Shown piece by piece: positions 28,601 through 36,923 of a DNA stretch of 64,000 nucleotides (position 1 is its first letter; the number at the start of each line of letters is the position of its first letter). Both the position numbers and the translations under genes were made by a program. The notes under the pieces were generated by a model, which ran no database searches, was not told the origin of the DNA, and worked only from the letters and a program-made list of their open reading frames with translations. This DNA is from Vibrio sp. PID17_43 (GTDB taxonomy: Bacteria; Pseudomonadota; Gammaproteobacteria; Enterobacterales; Vibrionaceae). The stretch is taken from assembly GCF_002608565.1 (NCBI RefSeq), contig NZ_LIXM01000002.1, forward strand, positions 62,001 through 126,000, given 5' to 3'.

Positions 28601-28762
28601 TGCACCTGGATATGGAGTTGTCACCGTAATCACTGTGTTTGTCATTTCTGGGTACTGGCGAACTTGTAGATCTTTCAATGCATTGAGCCCTAAAAGAAGC
28701 AGTAAGACACTCAGTGAGGCAGCCATCACGGGACGATGAATGAAAATGTCAGTAAAATTCAT
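25652..28762 (-). CDS. RND efflux permease (HAE1 family)
   Basis: This 1036-aa protein has the RND layout: one N-terminal helix, a periplasmic porter domain, a block of helices with the proton-relay motif GLVVDDAIVVVENVERH, a second porter domain and a second helix block. It exports drugs or other hydrophobic compounds using the proton gradient, with the adaptor encoded 10 bp upstream. No outer-membrane TolC-like gene is present, so a distant one must be shared. Confidence 0.93.
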   Translation of the reverse strand: MNFTDIFIHRPVMAASLSVLLLLLGLNALKDLQVRQYPEMTNTVITVTTPYPGADAELIEGFITQPLEQALSQVDNLDFMTSTSQLGSSTITLNMMLNTSPEEALSSVLSQINSVSNQLPREAYNPSVTSSTGSTTSIMYISFYSSELNSSQIVDYLERVVNPQISTVNGVSNIQMMGGTPFALRIWPDPEKLGQFNLTTSDLVNVLQQNNYQSAVGQFNSYLTILNGTIDTQVDTVDGLKSLVIESSDGQVVQLQDVADVTLGKSSDGTRALANGKEAVIIGINATPTANPLDVAQGVRTQFKSIEKNLPNTIQSTLIYDSTLAITDSINEVIKTIVEAALIVVVVILLFLGSFRAVIIPIVTIPLSLIGVIAVMQAFGFTLNLMTLLAMVLAIGLVVDDAIVVVENVERHIKMGANPFQAALVATREIAVPVISMTITLAAVYAPIALMGGVTGSLFKEFALTLAGAVVISGFIALTLSPMMCSKMLKAHAQPSKFESMVERVLGKITVTYQRVLLTVLERKAAVVLFALLVLVSLPIIFSFIPSQLAPDEDQGVAVIIGSTPSTSNNDYIQANMQLVNDAVTKQPQVEASLALIGVPTSSQGLAIAPLIPWSERNLSQKEISANINKEIKKIPGMKATTYQMPSLPGASGGLPIQFVITSPASFETLYAIGNKLLDKAKKSPLFVYTDVNLKYDSGLVRLNVDREAAGAYGVTMQEIGATLGTMMGGGYINRVNIDGRSYEVIPQVERSFRDNPSLIEEFYVTAQNGRAVPLSSLVSYTVEGQAKSLPHFNQMNSISIEAVPAPNVAMGDAIAFFEQLATTDLPTGYNYNFMGESRQFVEEGSSLYLTFALALAIIFLVLASQFESVRDPLVIMITVPLAISGALIALGWTHISGETSLNIYSQVGLITLVGLITKHGILMCEVAREEQMFKGASKHDAILEAATIRLRPILMTTSAMIAGLIPLLFATGAGAASRYNIGLVIVAGLAVGTLFTLFVLPVMYTYIASEHKQNILKEEQIDADNIGLISKPEDN

Positions 28763-28772
28763 GATCGCACTC

Positions 28773-29876
28773 CTAAAGCTTAGGCATTTTATCTGGCGTG
28801 TTTATCGGGTTTGCTACAATATTCACTTTTGTGTTGTTGCCCAAATTCAAAATCCCTGTTGTGACCACTTGTTGATCAAATTTTAAATCGCCCTTTATTA
28901 GCGCGAAATTTCCATCTCTCTGCAGCACTTCAACCGTGATTTGTTTGACGCGATGGTCACTTCCATCTTTCTCTACAACAAAAACGGAATTGCCGTAAAG
29001 CGCAAACACAATGGATGTTTGGGGAACAACAAATTGTTTTTCTAGATCACTTAACGAAATATTCACATCTGCGAACATACCGCCAATTAGGGTTCTGTCG
29101 TCGTTCGGTATCTCTGCCTGAATCATAACTAAGCCAGTTTTGTCATTAATTACTGGTTCTATCGCGTTGATTTTTCCCTCATAGGTTTTCCCTGGATAAG
29201 ACTCAACACTCAGCAAGATTCGCTGCCCTATCTTTAAGTGACCAATTTTCGATTGAGGCACGCTAAACCTGACTCGCATAACAGATAAATCTTCGAGTCT
29301 TACGATATCAGTACCAACAGATACGTATTGCCCAAGGTTGATGTTCCGAATACCTAGCTTTCCATCAAAAGGCGCGCGAATTTTACGTAACTCAATGTTA
29401 GCTTTTAAACTTTCGATGTTCGCTAATAAGGCTTGATATTTCGCCTCTGCGGCTTGTAGGCTTTGTTCTGAGACAGATTTTTCACGATAGAGCTTTTTGA
29501 GCCTTAAATAGTCATTTCTAACAGAGGGCAATTGCACCTGTTGTTCTTTTAACTGTGCTTGTTGTACCTGATCATTTAAGGAAACCAATACTGTCTTTGC
29601 ACTTACGCGTTCGCCGTTTTCAAAATTAATTTTAGTCACGATTCCAGAGACTTCATTCGAAACATCAACACCTTGATATGGCTCAATAAATCCAATGGCT
29701 TTAATATTTTGAGCCCATACCGTAGGTTTTAATTGCTCAACCGTTACGGGAAATATAGGTTCGGGTAAGTTTGCTATCTTCGTTTTAATCTTGTTGTTCA
29801 CAAACAAATTAAAACCAATCACACTCCCGAAGGCAAGAACAGCGATAATAATGACACCAAAAATCCATTTTTTCAC
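28773..29876 (-). CDS. RND efflux periplasmic adaptor
   Basis: The 367-aa membrane-fusion protein has an N-terminal anchor helix rather than a lipobox (MKKWIFGVIIIAVLAFGSVIGF), followed by a lipoyl half-motif (VDVSNEVSGIVTKINFENGERV), an alpha-hairpin (about residues 95-165), the second lipoyl half (RAPFDGKLGIRNINLGQYV) and a beta-barrel domain. It links the RND permease to an outer-membrane channel and is the first gene of the operon. Confidence 0.92.
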   Translation of the reverse strand: MKKWIFGVIIIAVLAFGSVIGFNLFVNNKIKTKIANLPEPIFPVTVEQLKPTVWAQNIKAIGFIEPYQGVDVSNEVSGIVTKINFENGERVSAKTVLVSLNDQVQQAQLKEQQVQLPSVRNDYLRLKKLYREKSVSEQSLQAAEAKYQALLANIESLKANIELRKIRAPFDGKLGIRNINLGQYVSVGTDIVRLEDLSVMRVRFSVPQSKIGHLKIGQRILLSVESYPGKTYEGKINAIEPVINDKTGLVMIQAEIPNDDRTLIGGMFADVNISLSDLEKQFVVPQTSIVFALYGNSVFVVEKDGSDHRVKQITVEVLQRDGNFALIKGDLKFDQQVVTTGILNLGNNTKVNIVANPINTPDKMPKL

Positions 29877-29903
29877 TATAACCTCCTAATGATTAAAGTG
29901 ATT

Positions 29904-30405
29904 TTAAAAAATAATATATGTTAAATTCAAATTTAGAATTTGACATATATTAAAATACAGTTCAGTTTTCACTATTATTAATTCTCTCATTCTTCTATAA
30001 ACCAACAATGGGATCCACAGGGTTACGGAAAAACTTATAACGAGAATCGGTAAATAAGCGGTAGATGCATTGCCTCCACCTAACTGCGCAGGTGGAATAA
30101 ACGATATACCAAGTGCGACGCGCGACACATGAAATCATATTAGCCCCCCCATTTCTCTCCGTGTGACTTACCTGCCCAAGTGTAGACGCCGCCTTTACCC
30201 CCTCTAGCCTTGCCATTTCTGCGGCACACAATGCAACAGTAAGAAAGCAAAATAACCCAGCAACAACAAAATAAAAGACTAATGAAACACCTGAAGATGC
30301 AAAGGTTGGATATTCATAAATCGTCATCACCATCGTTGCGCTTAAGGCAAAGAACCCAAACAAACTAAGATGCTTGCGACTATTTACCGATTCATTCACT
30401 GTCAA
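29904..30405 (-). pseudogene. gadC: gadC remnant (glutamate/GABA antiporter) with large internal deletion
   Basis: From 30405 the product starts like GadC (LFGFFALSATMVMTIYEYPTFASSGVSLVFYFVVAGLFCF..ALCAAEMA). After about 85 residues the frame becomes unrelated. From about 30125, in another frame, the sequence resumes as the GadC C-terminus (SFIPPAQLGGGNASTAYLPILVISFSVTLWIPLLVYRRMR, compare SFLPP...ELLVVSFLVVLALPFILY in E. coli). About 350 residues of the expected 500 are missing. A seven-G run at 30144-30150 adds a further frame disturbance. The antiporter cannot be functional from this locus. Confidence 0.85.
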
Positions 30406-30644
30406 ATTCCTTATGAAATCTAAACGCTTATTTAACTGGCTAAAGTGTAGTTCATTTTTCTGTATACAAATAATTCTGTCGCATTTTAAATGACCTAGTA
30501 TCTCTATGTTTATCCAGAACCATCACGAACTTTTGTTATCTTTATTAACTCACCAAGAATCTTCGTCATGAATTTGCAAACCCACATATGCCGACTACAA
30601 TTTTTCTGAGTTTAAACTCAAAACCATTAATATTGAGGTGAAAT

Positions 30645-30923
30645 ATGAAAGTTTTAGCTTCGGCCATTAGTGCATCGTTCATTCTTATGGGTACACCCGT
30701 GCTTGCTGACAATCACACCAACGCTGCAGACATGGATTGCAGCGTTTTACTAGTGCAAGACTATTCTGTGATTCCCGTTGCCGTAGGTTACATTGTGTCG
30801 GCTCACAGTATCACCGAGATTGATCAACTCGACCCTGTAGAAATCGACGATATTGTTGAAGGTTGTCAAAAGCAGCCTCAAGCGAAGGTCAGTGAAATTG
30901 CAAAAAAAGAAGTTAATGATTAA
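30645..30923 (+). CDS. HdeA/HdeB-family periplasmic acid-stress chaperone
   Basis: A 92-aa protein with a signal peptide (cleavage after VLA) and a mature part of about 70 residues with two cysteines (DMDCSVLLVQDYSVIPVAVGYIV ... DIVEGCQKQPQAKVSEI). Spacing of the cysteines, the P-x-A-x-G centre and the C-x-(K/Q)-P-(Q) end correspond to HdeA/HdeB, small chaperones that bind unfolded periplasmic proteins at low pH through one disulfide. It lies between the gadC remnant and gadB, the usual acid-resistance setting. Confidence 0.8.
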   Translation: MKVLASAISASFILMGTPVLADNHTNAADMDCSVLLVQDYSVIPVAVGYIVSAHSITEIDQLDPVEIDDIVEGCQKQPQAKVSEIAKKEVND

Positions 30924-31090
30924 TGCCTTAGTGCTATTTCTATTTTAAAAAATTTATGCCATACAAAAAGAAATGAATTTTGGTGCTACTTTTATCGGTA
31001 CCAACGTTCATTTCTTTCATTGTCTATCTAGCACCTATTTTTTTACTTTTTATCCGCGAACCATTGCTTCGTTCATGAAAAGGAATTCCT

Positions 31091-32485
31091 ATGGCTCTTC
31101 ATAAAAAATCCACTCTTAAGGGATCACTGAAAGATGATGTTTATTCATCGAAAGACTTGTCGATTTCAGTGCCAAAATATCGAATTCCAGATGATGAGCA
31201 ATCGGCAACCCATGCTTATCAAATCGTCCATGATGAACTCATGATGGACGGTAATTCACGACAAAACTTGGCCACATTTTGTCAGACCTGGATTGACGAG
31301 GAAATCCATAAATTAATGGACGAGTCCATCGACAAAAACATGATTGATAAAGATGAGTACCCGCAGACTGCTGAAATTGAATCCCGTTGCGTACACATGC
31401 TCGCAGATTTATGGAACTCGCCAAGCGCCGACAATCCTATGGGATGCTCGACAACGGGATCTAGCGAGGCGGCCATGCTTGGCGGGATGGCATTAAAATG
31501 GGCTTGGCGTGAGAAAATGAAAAAACTGGGTAAACCGACTGACAAGCCAAATATGGTTTGTGGCCCTGTTCAGGTTTGCTGGCACAAATTTGCTCGTTAT
31601 TGGGATATTGAACTCCGTGAAATTCCAATGGAAGGCGAACGACTCATTATGACCCCTGAAGAGGTCATTAAACGCTGTGACGAAAATACGATTGGTGTTG
31701 TCCCTACACTTGGCGTCACGTTTACTTGTGAGTATGAGCCAGTAAAGGACGTATGTGACGCTCTCGACAAACTTCAGCATGAAACCGGCCTAGATATTCC
31801 AGTCCATGTCGATGGCGCAAGCGGCGCATTTCTGGCTCCATTTTGTGACCCAGACTTGGCTTGGGATTTTCGCTTACCACGCGTGAAATCGATTAATGCT
31901 TCTGGGCATAAGTTTGGTTTGTCCCCACTTGGCGTCGGTTGGGTTGTATGGCGAGATGCAGAGTCACTTCATAACGATCTGATTTTTAACGTAAACTACC
32001 TCGGCGGCAATATGCCCACTTTTGCGTTAAACTTCTCTCGCCCTGGTGGCCAAATTGTCGCTCAATATTACAATTTCCTACGCCTTGGTAGAGAGGGTTA
32101 CACTAAGATCCATCAAGCCTGTTATGACACTGCACAGTATATTGCAGGAGAAATCTATAAGATGGGTATGTTTGAGATTATATACAATGGTAAGGGGGGA
32201 ATACCTGCATTGAGTTGGTCGCTCAAAAAAGGGGTCAATCCAGGCTTTAACCTCTATGATCTATCCGATCGAATTCGCTCAAGAGGATGGCAAATTGCGG
32301 CATACGCAATGCCTCCTGATAGAGAAGATCTTGTCATCATGCGTATTTTGGTTCGTCATGGCTTCAGCCGAGACCTTGCGAATCTAATGCTAGCTGATTT
32401 ACAGCATTGTATTGATTTCTTTGAGAAGCACCCAGTGGTCAACGGTAGTGATGCCGATTCTTCGACAAACTTCAATCACGGTTAA
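31091..32485 (+). CDS. gadB: Glutamate decarboxylase
   Basis: This 464-aa PLP enzyme contains the GadA/B motifs [34 protein letters not shown] and [22 protein letters not shown], with Lys 274 as the PLP Schiff-base residue. It converts glutamate to GABA and CO2, consuming a proton, and normally confers acid resistance together with GadC. The neighbouring gadC is broken, so GABA export would need another transporter. Confidence 0.96.
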   Translation: MALHKKSTLKGSLKDDVYSSKDLSISVPKYRIPDDEQSATHAYQIVHDELMMDGNSRQNLATFCQTWIDEEIHKLMDESIDKNMIDKDEYPQTAEIESRCVHMLADLWNSPSADNPMGCSTTGSSEAAMLGGMALKWAWREKMKKLGKPTDKPNMVCGPVQVCWHKFARYWDIELREIPMEGERLIMTPEEVIKRCDENTIGVVPTLGVTFTCEYEPVKDVCDALDKLQHETGLDIPVHVDGASGAFLAPFCDPDLAWDFRLPRVKSINASGHKFGLSPLGVGWVVWRDAESLHNDLIFNVNYLGGNMPTFALNFSRPGGQIVAQYYNFLRLGREGYTKIHQACYDTAQYIAGEIYKMGMFEIIYNGKGGIPALSWSLKKGVNPGFNLYDLSDRIRSRGWQIAAYAMPPDREDLVIMRILVRHGFSRDLANLMLADLQHCIDFFEKHPVVNGSDADSSTNFNHG

Positions 32486-32770
32486 ATTTTAATTCGTAAC
32501 GCCAATTCAACAGGGCAGTTTTTTACTTCCCTGCTTCACCTTAATTGAAACATCACGGTAAGTCTCTATTTCCCATATAGCGGCTTTTGAACGCTATTGA
32601 AATCGTTTTGGCCTGCATTACAATGCTCAGTCGATGATGAACATTATTTCTTCACTAGTGGGTTGTAGGCGATTCTATCGCCATTAGCTTTATATTCGAG
32701 TTTGCTTATCGTAATAGCCTTAGCACAAGCCAAGAAGTGAGTGCCTTGAGTCTTTCAACGATTCGACGTT

Positions 32771-32974
32771 ATGTATGGAGCGCGATCGTTGCGCATGCTT
32801 GCGCTGACCGATGACATCATTAAGATGCCGAACACCATTTTTTTAAGTGAAGTGGTGGTCAGTGGTAACTATGGTGCACTGGATATGCAGGTGGTGATTC
32901 CTTTCTACGTTGACATGAATGAGTTCAAGAAACACCGCATCACCCCGCCAAAAATTGCGGTGCATACAGGTTAA
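32771..32974 (+). pseudogene. Possible remnant of an MscS-type channel gene
   Basis: A 67-codon frame encodes LRMLALTDDIIKMPNTIFLSEVVVSGNYGALDMQVVIPFYVDMN, which has the IxxPN(T/S)xxxxxxVxN pattern of the MscS beta-domain. Full MscS proteins are about 280 aa or more with upstream membrane helices; none is found upstream in any frame, and the last residues diverge. Most likely a decayed fragment; identification is tentative. Confidence 0.4.
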
Positions 32975-33006
32975 GTTAAACAAACCACCATAGTAAGTTG
33001 ATACAC

Positions 33007-33039
33007 AAAGGGTCAGCGATAACACTGACCCTTTTTCTT
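33007..33039. terminator. Terminator before the kinase gene end
   Basis: A 10-bp stem AAAGGGTCAG / CTGACCCTTT with an 8-nt loop and T-run on the plus strand; it may also serve the leftward two-component operon, with a weaker tail. Confidence 0.75.
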
Positions 33040-33098
33040 TGAGGGACCGACGCGATTTGTTAGGTGACGATTTCTAAACGTCTATTGCCACAGCCATG

Positions 33099-35135
33099 TT
33101 AGGCAATATTCGTTACTTCAAGCAGTAACTCAGCCTTCTTAGGGAGATAAATACTGAATGTACTACCCTTACCCCATTCCGATTCAGCCTTTAGCTCACC
33201 ACCGGTTTGACTAAGAATACTTTGTGAAACCGAAAGCCCTAATCCTGTTCCATCGCGCTTAGTGGTATAAAACGGCGAGAAGATACGCCTTAGGTTCTCA
33301 GGTTTAATGCCACAGCCTTCGTCAGTGATATGAATCGCCGCGCCTTTTATCTCACCATCTTCAATCCAATCTTCGCTGACAACCGTCAGCGTTCCTTTGC
33401 CATCCATTGCGTGGATGGCATTCATTTGAAGATTGACCAAAATTTGCAGTAGGTGATGTCGGTTCACTTCAACAGAAGTATGCGCATGTAGATCAGTTAC
33501 AAACTCAATATCGCGTTTTTTTGTGCCCGTTTTTACAAGAGTGATACTCTCATCAATAATTGGATTGATGTGCTGCCAGGTAATTTCATCTTGCACGCCG
33601 CCTTGGCGACTGTATTGCAGTAGACTTCGAGTAATGTTTCGGATACGGTCAATCTGAGTATGTATCGCATCCAGTTCTTCTTGAACCCGTTTCGCCTCGA
33701 CGCCCAGTTCAAACTGGATCAACTCAACGTTACCCAATATAACGGCACTTGGGTTGTTAATCTCATGAGCGATACCGGCCGTTAACTCCCCTAATGCAGC
33801 GAGCTTTTCATGTACGACTAGCTTATTCCGAGTTTGGTTAAGTAACTGAATGTGCAGCTCTAACTCCGCAGTTTTCTCCTCTAAACTCGCGGTACGTTGC
33901 TGTACTTTCCTTTCCAACTCATTTGCAGCAAACTGAAGCTCATTTTTCTGTTGCCTTAACAAGTCCAGCATATTATCAAACTGCTTTGCCAATTGAGCCA
34001 ACTCATGTTCGTCATTAAGGTCTAGTGGACCAATACGCGTTTCTTTTCCAAGTTGAATCATCTTTACTACACGATGAATGTGCTCAATCGGATTAAACAG
34101 TTCCCTAGACCCCCGATAAACCATTACCCCAGACACCACCAACAACAACATAGTAATAAAGCTGATCTCAACAATATTAGTCATGTACGCTTTAACGAAA
34201 GGCCACATCAGATAGCCGGTATACAACATGCCTATGACATTGTCGTATTGGTCTCTGATCGGCTGGTAAGCCGTGATGTACCAAGCGTCATAGACATACG
34301 CTCGATCTACCCACTGCTTTCCTTCACTTAAAACGGTGTTGTAAACCTCCGAACTGACCCGCGTACCGATTGCACGCCCCAAACGTTGATCGCTATCCAA
34401 AGGGACATTGGTACTGACGCGAAGATCGTCAAGAAAAACCGTCAGCGTGCCGACAGGGCGTAGCCAGTCGTTGTCACTCAGATAGATAAGATCGCGAATT
34501 TGATCAACCAAAACGGTGCTGTTATTTAGTAAGATGCCGCCATCTAAAAAGCCGATTAAATCACCCACTTGGTTATATACTGGGATCACCGTACGGCTAA
34601 CCAAACCCCGAACTTCAACTTCACCGTTTCTTAAAATTGGAACTTCAGCCCACTTCGCTAAATCTGGGTCGAGGCGCTCGAGTTCTGATTTATCGAGTAC
34701 ATCAAAGAACGACTCACGTTTGGTGAGATCCATAAAGCGCATTTTATTCTCAATAGAGTTCACACGCTGGAATGACAAAAAGTCTAAATCATAGCGTTGC
34801 TTCTGCTTCGTTACCCAAGTTTGTAATTGCGCCGTTGGCATTCCCTGATTCACCCGTGTTCGAAAACCATATGAATCCGCAAACGAATTTACGTAATTCG
34901 CTTGTTTCTGCTGTAAAAGAGTGATGCTGTTGTTAGCAACGCCAAGACGCTCCGACACATCAAGCAACGCATTTTGCCAAGTGTAATGAATAGACCAATA
35001 AACGGTAATACCAATCAACGCGATCAAAGTAAGAAAAATCGGCGCTGACGTCAGCATCAACAACCGATAGCGCACCATCGTTTTAAAACGGTGCGACCAC
35101 TTTGAAACGCCGGTGTAGTAAGAGTTATTCGGCAT
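33099..35135 (-). CDS. Sensor histidine kinase with periplasmic Cache-type domain
   Basis: The 678-aa kinase (start ATG 35135) has a membrane helix near residue 30-50, a periplasmic sensor of about 280 residues with Cache features (LTVFLDDLRVSTNVPLD ... WVDRAYVYDAWYITAYQPIRDQYDNVIGMLYTGYL), a second helix, HAMP, coiled coil, H-box ELTAGIAHEINNPSAV, and ATPase motifs (N-box LVNLQMNAIHAM, DEGCGI, GTGLGLS). It overlaps the response-regulator gene by 11 bp. The ligand is unknown; Cache domains often bind small organic acids, so formate is an attractive guess only. Confidence 0.92.
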   Translation of the reverse strand: MPNNSYYTGVSKWSHRFKTMVRYRLLMLTSAPIFLTLIALIGITVYWSIHYTWQNALLDVSERLGVANNSITLLQQKQANYVNSFADSYGFRTRVNQGMPTAQLQTWVTKQKQRYDLDFLSFQRVNSIENKMRFMDLTKRESFFDVLDKSELERLDPDLAKWAEVPILRNGEVEVRGLVSRTVIPVYNQVGDLIGFLDGGILLNNSTVLVDQIRDLIYLSDNDWLRPVGTLTVFLDDLRVSTNVPLDSDQRLGRAIGTRVSSEVYNTVLSEGKQWVDRAYVYDAWYITAYQPIRDQYDNVIGMLYTGYLMWPFVKAYMTNIVEISFITMLLLVVSGVMVYRGSRELFNPIEHIHRVVKMIQLGKETRIGPLDLNDEHELAQLAKQFDNMLDLLRQQKNELQFAANELERKVQQRTASLEEKTAELELHIQLLNQTRNKLVVHEKLAALGELTAGIAHEINNPSAVILGNVELIQFELGVEAKRVQEELDAIHTQIDRIRNITRSLLQYSRQGGVQDEITWQHINPIIDESITLVKTGTKKRDIEFVTDLHAHTSVEVNRHHLLQILVNLQMNAIHAMDGKGTLTVVSEDWIEDGEIKGAAIHITDEGCGIKPENLRRIFSPFYTTKRDGTGLGLSVSQSILSQTGGELKAESEWGKGSTFSIYLPKKAELLLEVTNIA

Positions 35136-36576
35136 AATCCTCATCCTCGCCATCCCACTCTTTGTATTTACGTTCCAGCGTTTTACGTGCTACGCCCAAA
35201 TCACGAGCCGCCGCCGATTTATTGCCTTCGTGTAAACTCACCAGTTGCTGTATATGGGCTTTTTCTACCTGTTTGAGCGTCCAACTATTTGGATAACCTT
35301 CTCCTGTAAACGTTATCTTTTCTTTGAACGTTGGTAACTCCGCACTGTTGGAAACGGTAACCGAAACATTGGGAAGTACGTGACCACCGTTCAGTTCACG
35401 CCAATGGTGCGCCGGAGGTTTGCCTAACAAAATGCAGCGTTCGATCAAGTTTTTAAGCTCACGGATATTACCTGGCCATTCATATTCAGTCATAGCCTCC
35501 ATGTCTTCATGGGCCCATTTAGGCGCTTGCATACCCAGTTCACCAGTCAGCATATTGCTGAAATAAGGGACAAGCTCTAGCAGATCCATTTTACGCTCTC
35601 GTAGCGGACTGACTTCTATCTTTAGTACGTTTAAGCGGTAATACAAGTCACTACGGAAGTTACCTTTATTAACCTCTTCTTGAAGATTACGATTGGTAGC
35701 CGCAACGATGCGAACATCAATACTGACCTCTCTTTCAGAGCCAACCGGACGGATGCTTCGCTGCTCTAATACGCGCAGCAAAGAAGCTTGCATCGACAGT
35801 GGCATTTCTCCAATTTCATCTAAAAATAGCGTGCCACCGTTAGCAACACGGAAAAGACCTTCCCGAGACTTCTTCGCCCCTGTAAATGCACCAGACGTAT
35901 GGCCAAACAGTTCACTCTCTAACAACTCTGGAGCGATCGCTCCGCAGTTTAGTGGTACAAAAGGTCCTGAGCGTTCACTGGCTTGGTGAATGCCTCTGGC
36001 AACCAACTCTTTGCCAGTCCCGGACTCGCCTTCAATAAGTACCGAAGCACGAGAAGGCGCAAACTGTGTGATCAATTGTTTAAGCTGACGAGTCTTTTCT
36101 GAGCCACCGATGATTTCGGAAGTATAATGACGTTGATAATCACGCTTCATCGCATATTGCATGCGTTCGTTCAAACGACGATCCATACAGCGAGCAACCG
36201 CTTTCAACATTTGTTCAAGATTAAACGGTTTTAGAATAAAATCCGAAGCACCAAGTTGAAGGGCGCGAATGGCGGTTTCCAGATCGGCATAACCTGTCAT
36301 AAAGATGATGTCTGCACGTTTGTCATCATCTTCAAACGCTTCTTCCCATTCAATTCCTGAACGTCCCGGTAAGTTGATGTCCAATAGAATCAAATCATAG
36401 TGACGTGAGTTACGTAATGATTCGGCTTCTTCAATACTGCCAACGGTATCGACATGGGAAAAAAGTTTGCCCAGTGCCTTTTTAAGAATAGCTTGCATGC
36501 CCAATTCATCATCAACAACCAGTACTGAAAAAGCATTGTATTGTTGGTTTGTACTAATATGGGAGTGAGTAGACAT
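35125..36576 (-). CDS. Sigma-54-dependent response regulator
   Basis: This 483-aa NtrC-type activator has a receiver domain with phospho-acceptor Asp 66 (DLILLDINLPG), an AAA+ domain with Walker A GESGTGKE, the sigma-54-contacting GAFTGA loop, Walker B GGTLFLDEIGEM, and a C-terminal Fis-type helix-turn-helix (KSAAARDLGVARKTLERKYKEW). It is the first gene of the two-gene operon with the kinase and is divergent from tupA. It is the obvious candidate to act at the sigma-54 promoters found at tup and fdh. Confidence 0.94.
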   Translation of the reverse strand: MSTHSHISTNQQYNAFSVLVVDDELGMQAILKKALGKLFSHVDTVGSIEEAESLRNSRHYDLILLDINLPGRSGIEWEEAFEDDDKRADIIFMTGYADLETAIRALQLGASDFILKPFNLEQMLKAVARCMDRRLNERMQYAMKRDYQRHYTSEIIGGSEKTRQLKQLITQFAPSRASVLIEGESGTGKELVARGIHQASERSGPFVPLNCGAIAPELLESELFGHTSGAFTGAKKSREGLFRVANGGTLFLDEIGEMPLSMQASLLRVLEQRSIRPVGSEREVSIDVRIVAATNRNLQEEVNKGNFRSDLYYRLNVLKIEVSPLRERKMDLLELVPYFSNMLTGELGMQAPKWAHEDMEAMTEYEWPGNIRELKNLIERCILLGKPPAHHWRELNGGHVLPNVSVTVSNSAELPTFKEKITFTGEGYPNSWTLKQVEKAHIQQLVSLHEGNKSAAARDLGVARKTLERKYKEWDGEDEDYAE

Positions 36577-36599
36577 ATTTACCCCAGTTGGAATCTTAT

Positions 36600-36614
36600 G
36601 GGACAGAGTGTACC
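36600..36614. promoter_or_regulatory. Activator-site candidate, distal (tup)
   Basis: GGGACA-GAG-TGTACC followed by AA. Inverted half-sites (GGKACA/TGTMCC). Centre lies 45 bp upstream of the proximal copy; both share the right half TGTACCAA. Confidence 0.65.
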
Positions 36615-36644
36615 AATTTTAAAACGATACGCTCTATAATGAGT

Positions 36645-36659
36645 GAGACATTTTGTACC
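36645..36659. promoter_or_regulatory. Activator-site candidate, proximal (tup)
   Basis: GAGACA-TTT-TGTACC followed by AA. Its centre (36652) is 92 bp from the C of the -12 element, identical to the spacing at the fdh promoter. Confidence 0.68.
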
Positions 36660-36729
36660 AACATAAGATTTAGTGCAAACAAGTCCATCAATTCGAGCGT
36701 AATTCGCACATATTTAGATTATAAAATGT

Positions 36730-36744
36730 TGGCATTTTGTTTGC
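36730..36744 (+). promoter_or_regulatory. Sigma-54 (-24/-12) promoter of the tup operon
   Basis: TGGCATT-TTGT-TTGC followed by T, preceded by T. It matches TGGCACG-N4-TTGC except at two positions of the -24 part; the GG/GC spacing is exact. Predicted start about 36756. Confidence 0.75.
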
Positions 36745-36923
36745 TTAGCTTGTTTGCTATAAAGATTTAAAGCCATATGAGAATGCGAATTTCTTTTTTG
36801 CCATCGCGGAGTCTCGTCTTCTAACGTGGCTTGTGATTTGAGCGCGCTTTGACACTCTAGCGTTAGCTGAATGTTCCTCATACCCATAGAAAACAGAGAA
36901 TCATTGGAAAGGAAACAACAAAA

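Larger units (their letters stand above)
32486..33098. other. 613-bp region with few features
   Basis: Apart from a short gene remnant (32771-32974) and a terminator (33007-33039), I see no coding sequence here. A divergent promoter is not required because gadB and the kinase gene converge. The stretch looks like decayed DNA. Confidence 0.5.
36577..36923. other. Divergent regulatory region between the response regulator and tupA
   Basis: A 347-bp gap with two copies of a partial palindrome and a sigma-54-type promoter directed at tupA (listed separately), then a leader of about 168 nt. No coding frame is convincing. Confidence 0.75.

Noticed and set aside
29904..30128. Independent 74-aa membrane protein gene
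   Set aside because: Its sequence is the GadC C-terminus, in line with the gadC remnant; it starts at the deletion junction.
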